From Eurosta solidaginis (Eukaryota; Arthropoda; Insecta; Diptera; Tephritidae), in assembly GCF_040869045.1 (NCBI RefSeq), contig NC_090320.1, positions 252,774,978-252,838,977 on the forward strand: a DNA stretch of 64,000 bases. The letters run 5' to 3'. Position numbers and translations under genes: made by a program. The notes below the pieces were generated by a model. It did not search any database. It worked only from the letters and a program-made list of their open reading frames with translations, and was not told where the DNA came from. Each line of letters opens with the position of its first letter. The first letter of the stretch is position 1. This document shows positions 11,485-22,939 of this stretch, piece by piece.

Positions 11485-11574
11485 TTCCTTCTGGTCATTA
11501 TTTCCTTTGTTTTGATCTTGATTCGTCGAGGTCTTTAAATCAACTTTTTTTAACCACTTATCAAGAGTCGACAT
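11485..11574 (-). CDS. Exon 1 of hAT-derived pseudogene
   Basis: This 30-codon exon starts at ATG 11572-11574 and reads MSTLDKWLKKVDLKTSTNQD and on to a QKE end. It stops exactly at GAA followed by a consensus donor, GTAAGT (11479-11484). The frame is open upstream without another ATG until a TGA. The 82-nt intron to exon 2 ends in GTGTTTAG. The composition is hydrophilic, as in the N-terminal leader of hAT-derived proteins. Assignment to the gene rests on splice phase, not on a conserved domain. Confidence 0.55.
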
Positions 11575-11725
11575 CTCATTGTATTTTCTTAATTTCTTTG
11601 CAAGTATCAAGTAATTGAATGACGAAAATTTAACAAACGAGAGTCAACAATAAATAAACGTCAGTAAACAGAATTGACACAACGAAGCATGTAAACAGCT
11701 GACTGCAACACAATACGATACAATA

Positions 11726-11859
11726 CCCTGCTAGACACCTGCCAGTCAATTGATTAATCAACTGACTGGCACGGCTGCTATTTACATCATGATTTACCAT
11801 CATGTTCTTAATGGCAATATTCAAAAGCTGACCGATATAGTCAGTCATGTCTAGCAGGG
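11726..11859. mobile_element. 134-bp MITE with CCCTGCTAGACA ends
   Basis: The terminal inverted repeats are CCCTGCTAGACA at 11726-11737 and its complement TGTCTAGCAGGG at 11848-11859. A nested inner palindrome, CCAGTCAATTGATTAATC... to GACTGG, lies at 11752-11779. Nothing is encoded. No clean target duplication is visible in the flanks (CAATA against CACAG). The CCCTGC terminus is shared with the element at 44902-48466. Confidence 0.6.
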
Positions 11860-12224
11860 CACAGTAGTTGGCAGCACATGTCATATGTTGAAAAGGTGCG
11901 TTGATTCAGATATCAAATAAAATACGCGTCTTCTCAAAATCGAAGTTACGAAAAAAAAAAAAATTCTTTTGCGATAAATGCATAAAATTGCTACACTAAC
12001 ACTACATGTAGAATAAGTGCTTTAATTTGCTCCAAACCAATCTTCCTCGTTCACGTGTACAAATTTCATAAAATCTTCTATTAAGAAGACTCGGAAGACT
12101 TTCTCTTTTCGTCCTTCTTCCTTTCAACTGGTTCCCGTTCTACGCGTTTCTCTTACACTACATTAGGTTCAGAGTCAACATATAATGTTTTCAGACTCGC
12201 GCATGTATATCGGTAGAGTAGCGG

Positions 12225-12257
12225 TGGAGGGGGGGGGGGGGGGGGGGGGGAGGGGTG
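12225..12257 (+). repeat. Poly-G tract (G4-capable)
   Basis: An uninterrupted run of more than 20 G follows GGTGGAGG and is followed by A and GGGG. It is the only such tract in an otherwise AT-rich window. It could form a quadruplex or reflect polymerase slippage. Confidence 0.8.
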
Positions 12258-12544
12258 TTCGAGGAGATATTTTTCTTTTGGGCACCTAGCGAAAAATCCT
12301 TAAAAATGCCCTGTTCTGTGCTTACAATCGTTTATTTTTAACCAATTATTTTAATAAAATATAGCTAACCAAAATCACTACGACTAATAACGCCCAATGC
12401 TCGCTAATAGCACGAATCCCCATCTTTACAACAAAAACTTTATCTATAGATTTGGATTCAAATAAGAGCGAAAAAGGGACCTGTACATAAAAACAGCACT
12501 TAGAAATAATATATAAGATAACGAAAACATTTCAATTTGTATGC

Positions 12545-12630
12545 ATCCGGCAAAGGACCATCAACACATATCATAAAACTCCCCAAGGCCTTCGGAGGTT
12601 ATCCTCATCGCTACAACAACATGCTGGAGG
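12545..12630 (+). repeat. Dispersed repeat fragment (GGACCATCAACA type)
   Basis: CCGGCAAAGGACCATCAACA, then ACTCCCC, a CCTTCGGAGG hairpin word, and CGCTACAACAACA. The same order of words (CCGGCAAAGAACCAT, ATCCCCGAAAA, AACAACAACAA) is found at 60077-60175. This suggests the 3' part of a SINE-like family ending in CAACAA. Confidence 0.5.
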
Positions 12631-13927
12631 ATGCAAAGCAGATACATATTCTCCGCCAATGCGCTGTTCGATAACTTTTTGATAATAAATCGATAACTTT
12701 TACTTTTACTACTTTAAGATAATTTTTTTAGAAAGAATCGATAGTGAATCGACAACTTTTTTATAACATCATCATCACTAATTGGAGATTTTAGGCGTTT
12801 TGTACCATGTTACGCAAACTAACTTTGTTTCGCGTTCTCTGAAGCTGATTGGGAGTACAAAGGGAAGCCAAGTCTTTTTCCATCTGCCTTTTCCAATCCC
12901 CCCTTCTCTGCTTCGTCCATTTCCATAACTTTTCGATTAAAAATCGATAGATCATCGAGGAAAATTTGTAAACGATAGCAATATTATAACATTTCGATAA
13001 AAAATAGATAACCCTTATATATTATGTTCCCAAACATATGTATTACAAGTCAAAAAGATATGGATAACATTTTGATTTCGGGTTTGGCCTCGGTCTTTAC
13101 TCTTAATCTTTCCTCTCGCCTCATTTGCCTTCCTCCTTTTCTTTTCCTGCTGTGCCTTTTCGGTTATGAAAAGTATTTGCTTAAAAAAATGTTCGTGATC
13201 AAAACAAAACGTTCCGTTTACATTCGGCTTCAGTTAAAAAACGCACCTTTTGTGAGACTCTAACAAAGTATATACAAATTGTTTAACTAATCTTTATCCC
13301 AAAATGTTTGTAGTTTCTAAAGAAAATGTTTTCTTCTTAATCATCTTATTCTAAGCGATTTATAAAAAATCTTTCAAAAGACCACACACACACAGAGTAG
13401 TAATATAAAGCTGCAAGGATTATATGGGTTTTGTCGTACATATTTACATTCAAATAAATAATACAAATAAAATTCCAAGTACACAATTAAGTTCGAAGTT
13501 ATTACAACCCAAAGGTGATAATCGAATCAAGGACTTGTTAAATGAAATTTGCTAATATATTCATGTGGTGTAATAAATTCGATTCATTGATTTTTAAATT
13601 ATGTTTTGCAGCTTGATAAAATTATGACTAAATTGCAAACAAAGTAGCAGTGTGGGCAATAATATTAACGAGATAAATCTTTATAGACTAGACCATATAT
13701 TAAATAAATATTAAATAAAATATTTTCATATATTTATATCTATGTATGCAAATCATAGGACTAAGACATAAGTAAGGTTAGTATAGGATAAAAGAATATA
13801 GGCAAAGAGAAGGAATTTCCTACATTGCCATTCGGAAACATTTTTGTCCAATGCCAAGTACCCTCAGATAATACCGGGTGGCGGCACATTCGCCAAACCA
13901 GATTATGTCCGAGTAATTCTCAATGAA

Positions 13928-15800
13928 TCATTTGCTTTCTGTGGTGAACCTTAATAGGAGTAAAACATCTTCTTTCCCAAATTCTGCCAGACTGTCAAAA
14001 AACTGTGCGCCCCGAAAATGGCAGAGAAAGTGCTGAATCCACTCCTTTTGCTCCTCCTCCTGACAGCTTTTGCAAGGGGAGCTTGTTTTATGACCACCGT
14101 CACAGCATTCGTGTATGCGCAATGAATTGTGATGACCGTACCTGTTCTGACTGAAAATTTGCTTAGCTTGGTAAGGAAACTTGTTGCTTTTCTGTTTAAA
14201 CATTGCCATAAGATGTCGCATTCATCTCTGTGGGTCCAAAAGAAGTCAGTTGCTCTAATCTCATATTCCTCTATTTTCCTCACAAATAACCCAGCGTTGG
14301 TCGTACAGTACTGCCCCCTCGCTAATACCCAACTCGAAACCTTTCCTGGCCATCTTATCTTTAAGTTCATATAATAAAACAGAGACATTTACTAGCCTCA
14401 TGAACGCCAACGTGGCTCCATACTGCGGCACGAAATCCAACATTGCAATATTGTATTTTATAAAGGCGTTTTGTTGACAAAGATAATGACATTGATATCT
14501 GGTACCGTACTATCCTAGAGCATTAAGCTTGGTCTCTCTAAACATAGACTTCCACCAGGAAGAAGCGACAAAGGACGGTTAACCCTTCCTGCTGTGCGCT
14601 TCCCGATGTGCCTGACATTCCCTGGCATGCTAGCCCTGGTAAATTCACAACCCTATGTTGAGTGCTCTTTTTTCCCTAACAACTACCACCACACAAGAGC
14701 TCCATATTTAAGTATTGGTAGGACGACTGTGTTAAACATGCAATAAATGATATGCAGTAACAGACCCAGGTCCTTCTGCAGGTGTAGTATGCTGTCAGAG
14801 CTTCTTCTGATCTCATCTCAAGGTTTATTTTTCACCTTTTTTGTGCCGTTTAGGTTCGATAAGTTGTAGAAGGGTGTTAGTGTTTTTCTTGTAAACAGGA
14901 CATGCTCCGTTTTGTTGGCTTTACCTCCAACCCATTTTGCCCTGCCGTTGGCCGCAGATTTTCATATCCATGAGCTCGCTAATCGTTGGCATAAATTTGC
15001 CTGTGATCAGAAGCACAAATTCGTTGGCGTATGCGATTACCCTTATTTCTTCTGTCCAAAAATTTGCTAAAATTTCATAAATTACCAGTATCACAAGAGG
15101 AGGTGAGAATATGTCCCAAGGTGTGATTTTTGTTTACCAATGTACTTAATGAGACAGCTCGTAAATGAGCTCTTACTCCTGAGCATAGAATCGATCTATA
15201 AAACTATACAACCTTAGATTCCATGTTGTGTAAGTGCTCTGCAAATGGCCGCTGGTTGAAGGCACCCTGCATGTCGAGGAAAAATGTCAAGCTGTGTTAT
15301 ATGAAGTTAAGTGATTTTTCATGACACTTTAGACTCACTTACATTTTCGGTATGCGTACTCATCTGGCATTATATCTTAAAGCTAGATCTGTAAGCCTCA
15401 CCAATATTTTAAGAATAAAGGATAAGAAGCTTATTGGCCTGTAGTCATTGGTTTCGAGTAATTAAGTTTCCTCCTCTTCACTAGGCTTCAGTGACATAAC
15501 TGTATTGTAGGCATATAGAAAAGATACCATATAGATGTATTACCAATTTATCGCAAACGACTTGCAACATGGCCGGTATCTCTAAATCTGTCCCACCGAT
15601 TTAAAAGACTCGGATGATTTTGTACCCCATAGTACCTTATCTTGGTCTACAATACTGATGACATCAAATTCCCTAGATCAGGCTCGATTTTCTGTCATAG
15701 TGGTGCTTTTCGCATTCGCGTATACGGGAAAGTATGTCTCCATCTAGACCTTCAAAATTTCCTGACTGGAGACGGTCTATAAGCCATCATATTTGTTTAT
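13928..15800 (-). pseudogene. LINE reverse-transcriptase relic, family 1
   Basis: Decayed ORF2 of a non-LTR retrotransposon, read from high to low coordinates. At about 15440 is NDYRPISFLS. At about 15290 is FLDMQGAFNQ, the catalytic motif-A region. At about 15030 is RVIAYANEFVLLITGK, where the YADD box has become YANE. At about 14920 is NKTEHVLFTRKT. The C-terminus (14220-13928, two frames) has ILWQCLN, NRYGHHNSLRIHECC, SPCKSCQEEE and IQHFLCH, a Cys/His end typical of R1/I-type LINEs. Several frameshifts separate these pieces. It cannot make an active enzyme. The relic at 19370-20250 is a related copy. Confidence 0.65.
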
Positions 15801-16550
15801 GCTACTTCGGGCTACATTTGACATAAAAAGTATTTTGCGGAGCCTTGATGCAACATTTCTTGTCGCCGGGTTCTCAGAGTATATTTGCCAAGTCAAAGTT
15901 ATAAATTAAGTTATAAATTATGAATGCATGAAATATTGCATTTTCTTAATTACAAAGTACATTTCTACATCACATGAAAAAGACAAGTGAAACTATGCCA
16001 CAATTTTTACAACATATCGATAGCTACATACATATATATGTACATATGTGTAAGTTTTTTCATTAAATACAACATTGTTTGTATAAATAAAAATATGAAT
16101 ATTTAATATGAACTGATAAGCTGTTGATTACCTAGTGCGACTTCTTATGTACTCAACACTAATTAATATTTTAATTTATGCTGAAGGATTCACACACACA
16201 CACACACAAACTCCTGTAAATGTAATGTAAAATTGATATATGGAAGACATTTGCAACAAGATTTATTGCACATACATACACATATATGTATATAAAAAGA
16301 CATATGTGTATGTATGTGTGTTTGTGATTATACATTAATAAGTATTCACCTGCAGATGGTAACAAAGGCTTTAATTGTGCCAATGCAAGCAAATTTTCTG
16401 GCTTATTAACATGTGGATGATGATGCGTTAATTGCTTTATGGCATAACACAAAGTTAAGATCCAATATTGTAGATTATTGTTGTTTACATACATACCAAA
16501 AAATAAATATGTAAATATATGTATATGTAGAGATGTACATCGCTGATTAT
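15801..16550. other. AT-rich non-coding stretch
   Basis: No gene recognised. It includes a (CA)n microsatellite at about 16191-16209 and a palindromic CATACATACACATATATGTA cluster at 16270-16320. The ORF at 16171-16494 (minus) is built from these simple repeats. Confidence 0.55.
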
Positions 16551-18078
16551 AGATAATAAAGAATTTCTATAGGTGTAAAAACTCGAGGCTTTTATGACTA
16601 AGTGAACGGGATAATTTCGCGCTGTTTTAAGGAGACTAGTTACTTCACTGGATCCTTAAAAAGTAACGAAAATCGCCCTTCTTATTCTTCAGCGTATCAC
16701 AGTACCCAGATCGAAATTGTGCCAGAGTGACGCGCTACTCTCACAGTGTTTTCTCTTCTTTGCTTTTGGTTTCGTGTATTGGAATCCGAAAACGGATGAA
16801 GCTGTAAGTATTTTGATATTATTCTGGTTCAAACGGCTGAATGTTCAATGATCTCTTTGAATCGTTTGCGGATATGTCTGCTTGTATCGCAGGGGCGCAG
16901 GGCCACATCAATCATTTGTCTGTTAGGATGCCTAGGTTTCTAGAAATTTTACAAAAATTATTTGTCAAACATTTCACTTCTATATATATAAAAATCAAAT
17001 TCTATGTGTGTTCCCTATGGAAACGTATTTCCCACACTTCAATCATCACCAAATTTTGGTTTCATGTTCCTTCGATCAAGACGAAAGTTTTTCATATTGC
17101 AGAACTAAGAATTTTAAATAAAATTTGTTTTTCAATTTCCCGTGCGCCACTGGGTGGTGCGGCAAATTTTGTATGTCAGCAAAAGTTACTCATACGCCAT
17201 GTAAGTACTTAGGTGCAGAACTTTTGTTTGGTCATTGAATTCACAAAATATTAAAGCGATTGCGTTGAGTGATTTAAAAGTTTTTATTAAATTTAAGCAT
17301 TCCAGTGTACAAATAGATAATAAAGAATTTCTATAGGTGTAAAACTCGAGGCTTGTATGACTAAGTGAACGGGATAATTTCGCGTTGTTTTAAGGAGACT
17401 AGTTACTACACTGGATCCTTAAAAAAGTATCAAAAATCGCCCTTCCTATTTTTAAGCGTATCACAGTATCCAGATCGAAATTGTGCCAGAGTAAACGCGC
17501 TTCTCTCACAGTGTTTGCTCTTCTTTGCTTTTGGTTTCGTATATTGGAATCCGACAACGGATGAAGCTGTAAATGTTTTGATATTATTCTGGTTCAAACG
17601 GCTGAATGTTCAATGATCTCTTTGAAGCGTTTGCGGATATGTCTAATTGTATCGCAGGGGCGCAGGGACACATCAATCATTTGTCTGTTAGGATGCCTAG
17701 GTTTCTAGAAATTTTACAAAAATTAGTTGTCAAACATTTCACTTCTATATATATAAAAATCAAATTCTATGTGTGTTCCCTATGAAAACGTATTTCCCAC
17801 ACTCCAATCATCACCAAATTTTGGCTGCATGTTCCTTCGATCAAGACGAAAGTTTTTCATATTGCAGAACTAAGAATTTTAAATAAAATGTGTTTTTCAA
17901 TTTCCCGTGCGCCACTGGGTAGTGCGCCAAATTTGGTATGTCAGCAAAAGTTACTCATACGCCATGTACGTACTTAGGTGCAGAACTTTTGTTTGGTCAT
18001 TGAACTCACAAAATATTAAAGCGATTGCGTTGAGTGATTTAAAAGTTTTTATTAAATTTAAGCATTCCAGTGTAAAAA
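16551..18078. repeat. 764-bp direct tandem duplication
   Basis: Unit 1 is 16551-17314 and unit 2 is 17315-18078. Both begin AGATAATAAAGAATTTCTAT and end at CATTCCAGTGTA. They match along the whole length, with scattered substitutions (for example CTTTTATGAC against CTTGTATGAC). Each unit contains the Helitron-type leader TATATAAAAATCAAATTCTA at about 16986 and 17751. The duplication therefore involves a Helitron 5' region. Confidence 0.85.
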
Positions 18079-18169
18079 TAGCTGTCTATATGAGATGATA
18101 GACAAAAATTGTGCAGCTAAAATATTTTGATTAAGGTATGACATTTTTAGTTTGAATTGTGTGTGACAA

Positions 18170-18320
18170 AATAAAATTTGAAAAATAAAGCAATGAATGA
18201 TAAATTAGAGGAATGAGGGATCTAAGAAAAAAGGAGGAGAGAGGTAGAAGGTGTAAAAAAAGAAGAGGAGAGAAATTATAAAGGGTAAAAGTGAGAAAAA
18301 TTGGGAGATACATTTTGAAG
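18170..18320. repeat. Purine-rich simple tract
   Basis: An A/G-rich strand (GAGAGAGGTAGAAGG, AAAGAAGAGGAGAG) lies inside the 3' part of the Helitron-like element. Its complement gives a spurious hydrophobic ORF. Confidence 0.6.
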
Positions 18321-18446
18321 AAGATCAATAAAATCTATATGGGTACTGATTGCTTGACGTTGAGTGACGGGAAGGAATGCGCTAAATACACCTTCTTATT
18401 TAGATTAGTATCTGTCCAACCCGAGCAACGCCGGGTACCCTGCTAG

Positions 18447-19369
18447 TATCTAATAATGAGGAATCTCATTGCAGTTCTGATTACAATGTTTTGATAGGAG
18501 TGCTGGTCTTATCCAGTCTATTTTTCTTAAGGTCGGTGACCATATCGGAGACTCGCCTTGGCAGTGTTGCCAGTGCCGGCCAGGAGGATTTTGTTACAGC
18601 TCTTAATTGTGCAGAGTTAAGCTAGTCGAAAAAAACTGAAGAAGCTAAAGAGATATGTGCTAATTTCGAAGCATGCTTTAACCATGAATTGTCTATGAGC
18701 TTTGACAATCCTCGCGCAGCCACCAAGTGAAAGTGAGCTTAGAAATGTAAAGAAAGTGCAAATGGAACATTACGATGGTTTTCATTTTGCGTTTTGAACG
18801 CAATGCCTACCGCTCGAATAGAGTGCGGTTCACCTGTTAAGTTTAGCTCAATTGGTAGACCCTTCGAATCTTGTAGTAATATACCCCGATTGGCTAAATA
18901 AAAAGCTTTTTACAGTTTTAACGCTACAAGAACTGCTCTGCAGTGGAGTTTCTGATTGAGTTCGAAATTTATGTGTTTCGAAAAATAAGCCGAGTGTATT
19001 TCTGCCATGAAAGACTTCTTAATGAAAATGTGTGTACCGTTTTGCTTATTTGTTGGAATCGCTTTAAAGGAGTATGACGCCAAATGGTGAGGATCAGTCT
19101 TAATCTTTTCTATTTTTTCTTTTGTTGTCCGTTGGCAGGCCGTATGGTTGCGGTAAGAGAACAGTGCGGATTCAAGTGTCTTGGTGAAAGGGGATATATT
19201 GGAATGATATAAAGTTCCCTGGTTAGTTGGTTGTCAAGGCTCTTTACGGACATCAGTCGGGCTTGGGAGCGCTGAAAAATGACTATGTCAGAGTATACTG
19301 CAGTTAATGAAAATGCAGCGCTCACTTATAGCAGCATGGTGTTCTATATACCGAAGTGACACTGGATTT
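18447..19369. other. Non-coding stretch with SINE relic
   Basis: At about 18990-19085 GTGTATTTCTGCCATGAAAG and later words follow the body of the SINE at 10807, heavily decayed. No coding sequence is recognised in the remainder. Confidence 0.4.
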
Positions 19370-20250
19370 ATCCCAAAAAAAAGCTGTTATTCTCACTGCG
19401 GATTTGTTTACTTTGATAAAAAAATATTTGCTTTCGTATTCAAGTATGGCCATAAAGACTTTGATACCTCGCAATCATACCGGTTGGTTCTCAGGAAATC
19501 CGTTGTTCTAATCTAATATTCGTCGACTTTCTTCATGAAATCACCCAGCGATGGTCATGTGAAGCTGTCCGCCTCGCTTATGTTTATTTCAGAGCCCTTA
19601 TTGTCCATCTCATCTGCAGGCCCTTGAGCAGTCTAGTTGAGTCCAGCATAGGCCTCCACTTAAAAGACACTGCATGAGTCAGGGAGTCTGTACGATTTAT
19701 TTACCTGCAGATGCTTTGAGTTCCTTTCAGCCTCAGTTCGCTTTCCAACTTTTCATCCGCCTGTGTAGACTGTAATGCCTTTACCCATTCTCTAGGCTTT
19801 CGTCCCATTCCTGCCATCAATGCTTATGTTCTGCTCCTGGAAGTCAAAAACCTCCGTGATGTGGTGGTATGTTATGTTAGCTGTGATTCAGTTCAATCGT
19901 GTCATATAGTTCCTTTCTCCCATCCCGGCACGGTCACCTATAGAGACATCAAGTGATAAATTATAGTTAACCCTCCCGGAAGTGCGCTATTCTGTGAGCC
20001 TGAAATAGTCAAAAAAGCTAGTCTTTGTATCTTCCCAACAACACGTTGTTTGTTTTTCTTGTTTAGCGCCTTCTACCACACATGTTTTATTGGTTGGATA
20101 ACTGTTTTATATATACCATTGATGATACGTGGGGCTCTTCCCAAAGCCCTTAAAAGCTTCTCCATATTGTGCGATTTCTTTAATTGGGTTTTGAAAATTC
20201 TAAGAGCAGATCGGAGCTGCAATAACAAAGTATGTTATATTATAATAGGC
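19370..20250 (-). pseudogene. LINE relic related to 13928-15800
   Basis: Nucleotide-level kinship to the 14.2-14.8 kb part of the first LINE relic. AATCCGTTGTTCTAATCTAA at 19498 is parallel to AGTCAGTTGCTCTAATCTCA at 14246. Both are followed by a CACCCAGCGATGGTC/AACCCAGCGTTGGTC word and a GCCTCGCTTA/CCCTCGCTAA word. No uninterrupted frame remains. It is a more decayed copy in the same orientation. Confidence 0.5.
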
Positions 20251-20304
20251 AAAACGAGAATAACCTTCCTCCATAAGCTTTCATCGCATCCGTCCTGTTG
20301 GATG

Positions 20305-22030
20305 ATTGTTGTTGTTGTATTAACAGTGCCTCGCCCCATTCAATGGGCACGACCACTCACAAATTTTCATCAAAGTCCTCTAACGGGAGTGCAAGGAAAC
20401 TGGCGTAGGTTCAATTTTACAATTGCAAAGAAGGTTGGCGTCATGTGGAGACACATTGCATGCAGGATATACATTACGTATGTCGGGGTTGATCCTGAAC
20501 AAGTAGGAGTTTAACTTGTTACAGCATCCACAACGAATTTGAGCCAGGGTGACTCGTATCTCCCTTGGTAGAGTGCCTTCTTCTTCTGTTAGGGTGGGAT
20601 ATTGCATATTAATAACGGGGTTCACCGGGCACGTCCTGGCAAAAACATTCATCGATTCTGTGCGGATTTGGCTTAGGGCCTGCGTATGCTTCTCTGGATC
20701 AAACGGATGTGTTGGCAGGTGCCGGATCTCGTAATAGTGCTTATGGAGATATTCCTTTAATCCCCGTGGAGGCGGTGCCAGTTCAAGCAGTTGTTTGCTA
20801 GCGTGTCCTGGTTTGTGAAAATTTAGCAAACACTGCTAGCTCAGCATTTCGTTGTGCTCTTTAGCCTCACTATGTAAGTGGTGTTTGGGGGTAATAAGGA
20901 GACATCCGGTAGCAGTTCTGATTGTAGAATTTTGTAAGGCCTGTAGTCTTTACCAGTGTGTAATTTTAAGAACAGGCGACCAGTTTGGTTACGCGTAGCT
21001 CATGAGCGGCTGACCAATTGATTAGTACTTGGTTAGCAACGTTTCTCTATCTTTTCCCCAGCTGCTACCGGCAAGCCACTTGAGAATTTTGTTGCGACTT
21101 TGTACTTTAGATATAATTTCGGTGGCATGAGCCTTGAAGGTTAGAGTATTATAGAACGTTACCGCTAAGATCTTTGGGTGACTGACATTCGGCCAAATTG
21201 CGCGAGGTGAAGCAACTGGAAAGATCGGAGAGGTAGCTGTTTATTTTAGAAATTAATTCATCAATTGAAGGGCCAGGTCCTGTGGCCATAATCGTACAGT
21301 CGCCAGCATAGGAAATGATTGTAACTCCTTCTTGTGGGGAAGGAAGTTTTGATATGTAAACATTTAACAGAAGCGGGAATAGGAGACCATCATGTGGTAC
21401 CCCCTATTTAATACGCCTAGGTTTTGAAATTTTGTTCCTAAACTAAATCGACGCCTGCCTACCATTTAGATAATTGGCGGTCCATCTTTTTAGACAAGGG
21501 GGGAGGTGTGAACCTTCTATGTCTTGGGGTAGCGTGCCGCAGTTGAGTGTGTCAAAAGCTTTTGACAGATCAATTGCCACGAGCACCGTCCTATGATGGG
21601 GTTTTTCCTCATTTAGTCCGTAATTAATCTGAGTATTTATGGCACTGAGCGCGATGGCGGTGTTACGCGTTTCGCGGAAGCCATATTGGTGCATGGCTAG
21701 ACGAAAATTTGTCTTGAAATGAGGGAGCAAAACGGTTTTCAATATCTTTGCTACTGACGAAAGTAGTGATATCGGTCGATATGACTCGCCTTCGTTAGCT
21801 GGTTTGCCAGGTTTTAGTAGCGGAATTAAACTTGCCGTTTTCCATTGCTTTGGAATGACAAAGGATTCCAGCGATAGAAATGGTTCGAAATCATGAGCGG
21901 TGTTGTTTAGAAATATGAGGTTCCCCTTTAAATATAAGAGGGAAGAGTTCTTCAGAAGATTTATGGTTCGTTTCTTGAAGATATTGACCCTAATCGAAGA
22001 GAGTTTAATGATTAACTGTACGCAGAATTG
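20305..22030 (-). pseudogene. Jockey-clade LINE, ORF2 3' part
   Basis: Minus strand, 5'-truncated. GESYRPISLLS lies near 21780 and is followed by VAKILKTVLLPHFKTNF. At 21443-21742 are MHQYGFRETRNTAIALSAI, VAIDLSKAFDTLN (motif A) and PPCLKRWTANYLNGRQAS. Near 21305 the catalytic YADD is changed to YAGD in ISYAGDCTIMATG. The C-terminus at 20380-20829 reads LNFHKPGHASKQLLEL, IRVTLAQIRCGCCNKLNSYL and NPDIRNVYPACNVSPHD, typical of Jockey-type elements. The non-coding end has a cluster of TTG repeats near 20310 (CAA on the coding strand). Frameshifts and the YAGD change make it inactive. Confidence 0.75.
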
Positions 22031-22939
22031 ATTTGAGTGATTGGTAGATTTCCGAATTACCGGTAATAATCATTCAGCGACCAGTCAATTCAAAAGTTTG
22101 GCACAAGCACTTTCTGCCTTAGGACTTCTACAAAATGTAAACGATGTTTCAATGTATGCGCATATTTTAAGTATCTGCGCTTGTACATAAATGCATAACT
22201 TAATGTGTGCTTGTGCGTGTTCAAGTAACGTTGAGTGCACTCGTTAATCAAGTGTAACACAATGCAAATTACCAAGATTGCAACAAACGCGCTTTTGTTT
22301 ACACCGCCAACGTCGCGCTACACCGCAATTGCTGCTATACGCCAGCTAACAAAACCAAAAGTCCTCATACAACCCACTCCCACACATCTTCAACCTCTTC
22401 ATTTATTAGGCGCGATGCAACAATTATGCGTTTCCGTTTTCCGGCGGCTATTCAAATGGCGGATTTCCTTCATTTTCAATTAAACATGCAAATTAAAAGC
22501 CACTAAAGCAATAATTGTGAGACGAAAAAACTGTGAAATTACAATGGAATGTAAAATCGAATCAGAAGAAATCGGGCGTAAAATGTGGGTTGGCGTGTAT
22601 GTATGTAAGTATGTAGCGGCAGCAGCAGAAAAATTCAATAAAAGAAGAAAACGAAATTCGGTTGATTAGGCCTTAAGGGCCTGACAAAAAAAAAAAAAAA
22701 AATGTTTGCAATTTCAGCATCTAATTATTTGCCCCATCAGTTTGAACAATTTGGAGATTTTTTTAGTATTTTTTGACGTAGAATTCATTCTTAAGATGCT
22801 CGTGCAAAACCGCGTAACGAAAATTGTTCTACGAATGTTATTACTTGCATCAAATGTCATCAGATTTCCTTCGAACATTATCATCATCATTATAAATTGG
22901 CGCTTAACTGCCTAAGAGATTTGTGTTGTTTCGTAAAAA
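22031..22939. other. No recognisable gene
   Basis: AT-rich sequence with short ORFs lacking motifs, and an A18 run at about 22685-22702 after GCCTGACAA. The run could be the tail of a retroposed sequence, but nothing upstream is recognised. Confidence 0.5.

Larger units (their letters stand above)
7755..11574 (-). pseudogene. Spliced hAT-transposase-derived gene, decayed
   Basis: The minus strand carries a gene of at least three exons related, as I read it, to hAT-derived ZNF862/C17orf113-like proteins. Exon 1 is 11485-11574, exon 2 is 11324-11402, and exon 3 starts at 9885 after TTTTTTCAG. Donor, acceptor and phase agree at both introns (phase 0, then phase 1). Exon 3 has DTWYKGYKLDLSW with a CSIC zinc-finger-like pair, then DGSVDRQNKDMKYI, GAGLWKLLEDHLGHKL and WCFCHRSDLA from the hAT catalytic region. 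The end has a dimerisation-like segment and DPRPAVAEFLRKK. Lesions: a frameshift near 9600, a stop in QQSE*HPW, a stop after NPTVV near 9125, a frameshift near 8840, and TGA for an expected Gly codon at 7857. The final stop is at 7755-7757. It is an old copy, either of a host-domesticated gene or of an intron-bearing transposon. Confidence 0.7.
11860..13927. other. Non-coding stretch with poly-G tract
   Basis: No gene recognised. It contains a long G run at about 12230-12251 and a fragment at about 12545-12630 (GGCAAAGGACCATCAACA...) that recurs near 60080. CGATAA/ATCGATA words (GATAACTTTT, AATCGATAG) are dense at 12660-13010. The 79-residue ORF at 13024-13263 has no recognisable motif. Confidence 0.5.
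16551..18446 (+). mobile_element. Helitron-like element, second family
   Basis: The 3' end at 18419-18446 is ACCCGAGCAACGCCGGGT (a hairpin with ACCCG/CGGGT arms), then ACCCTG and CTAG at 18443-18446. This is the layout of a Helitron terminus, but the sequence differs from copies A-C. The leader words TGTGTGTTCCCTATG and CAATCATCACCAAATTTTGG are shared with copies A-C. No helicase frame survives. Confidence 0.55.
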
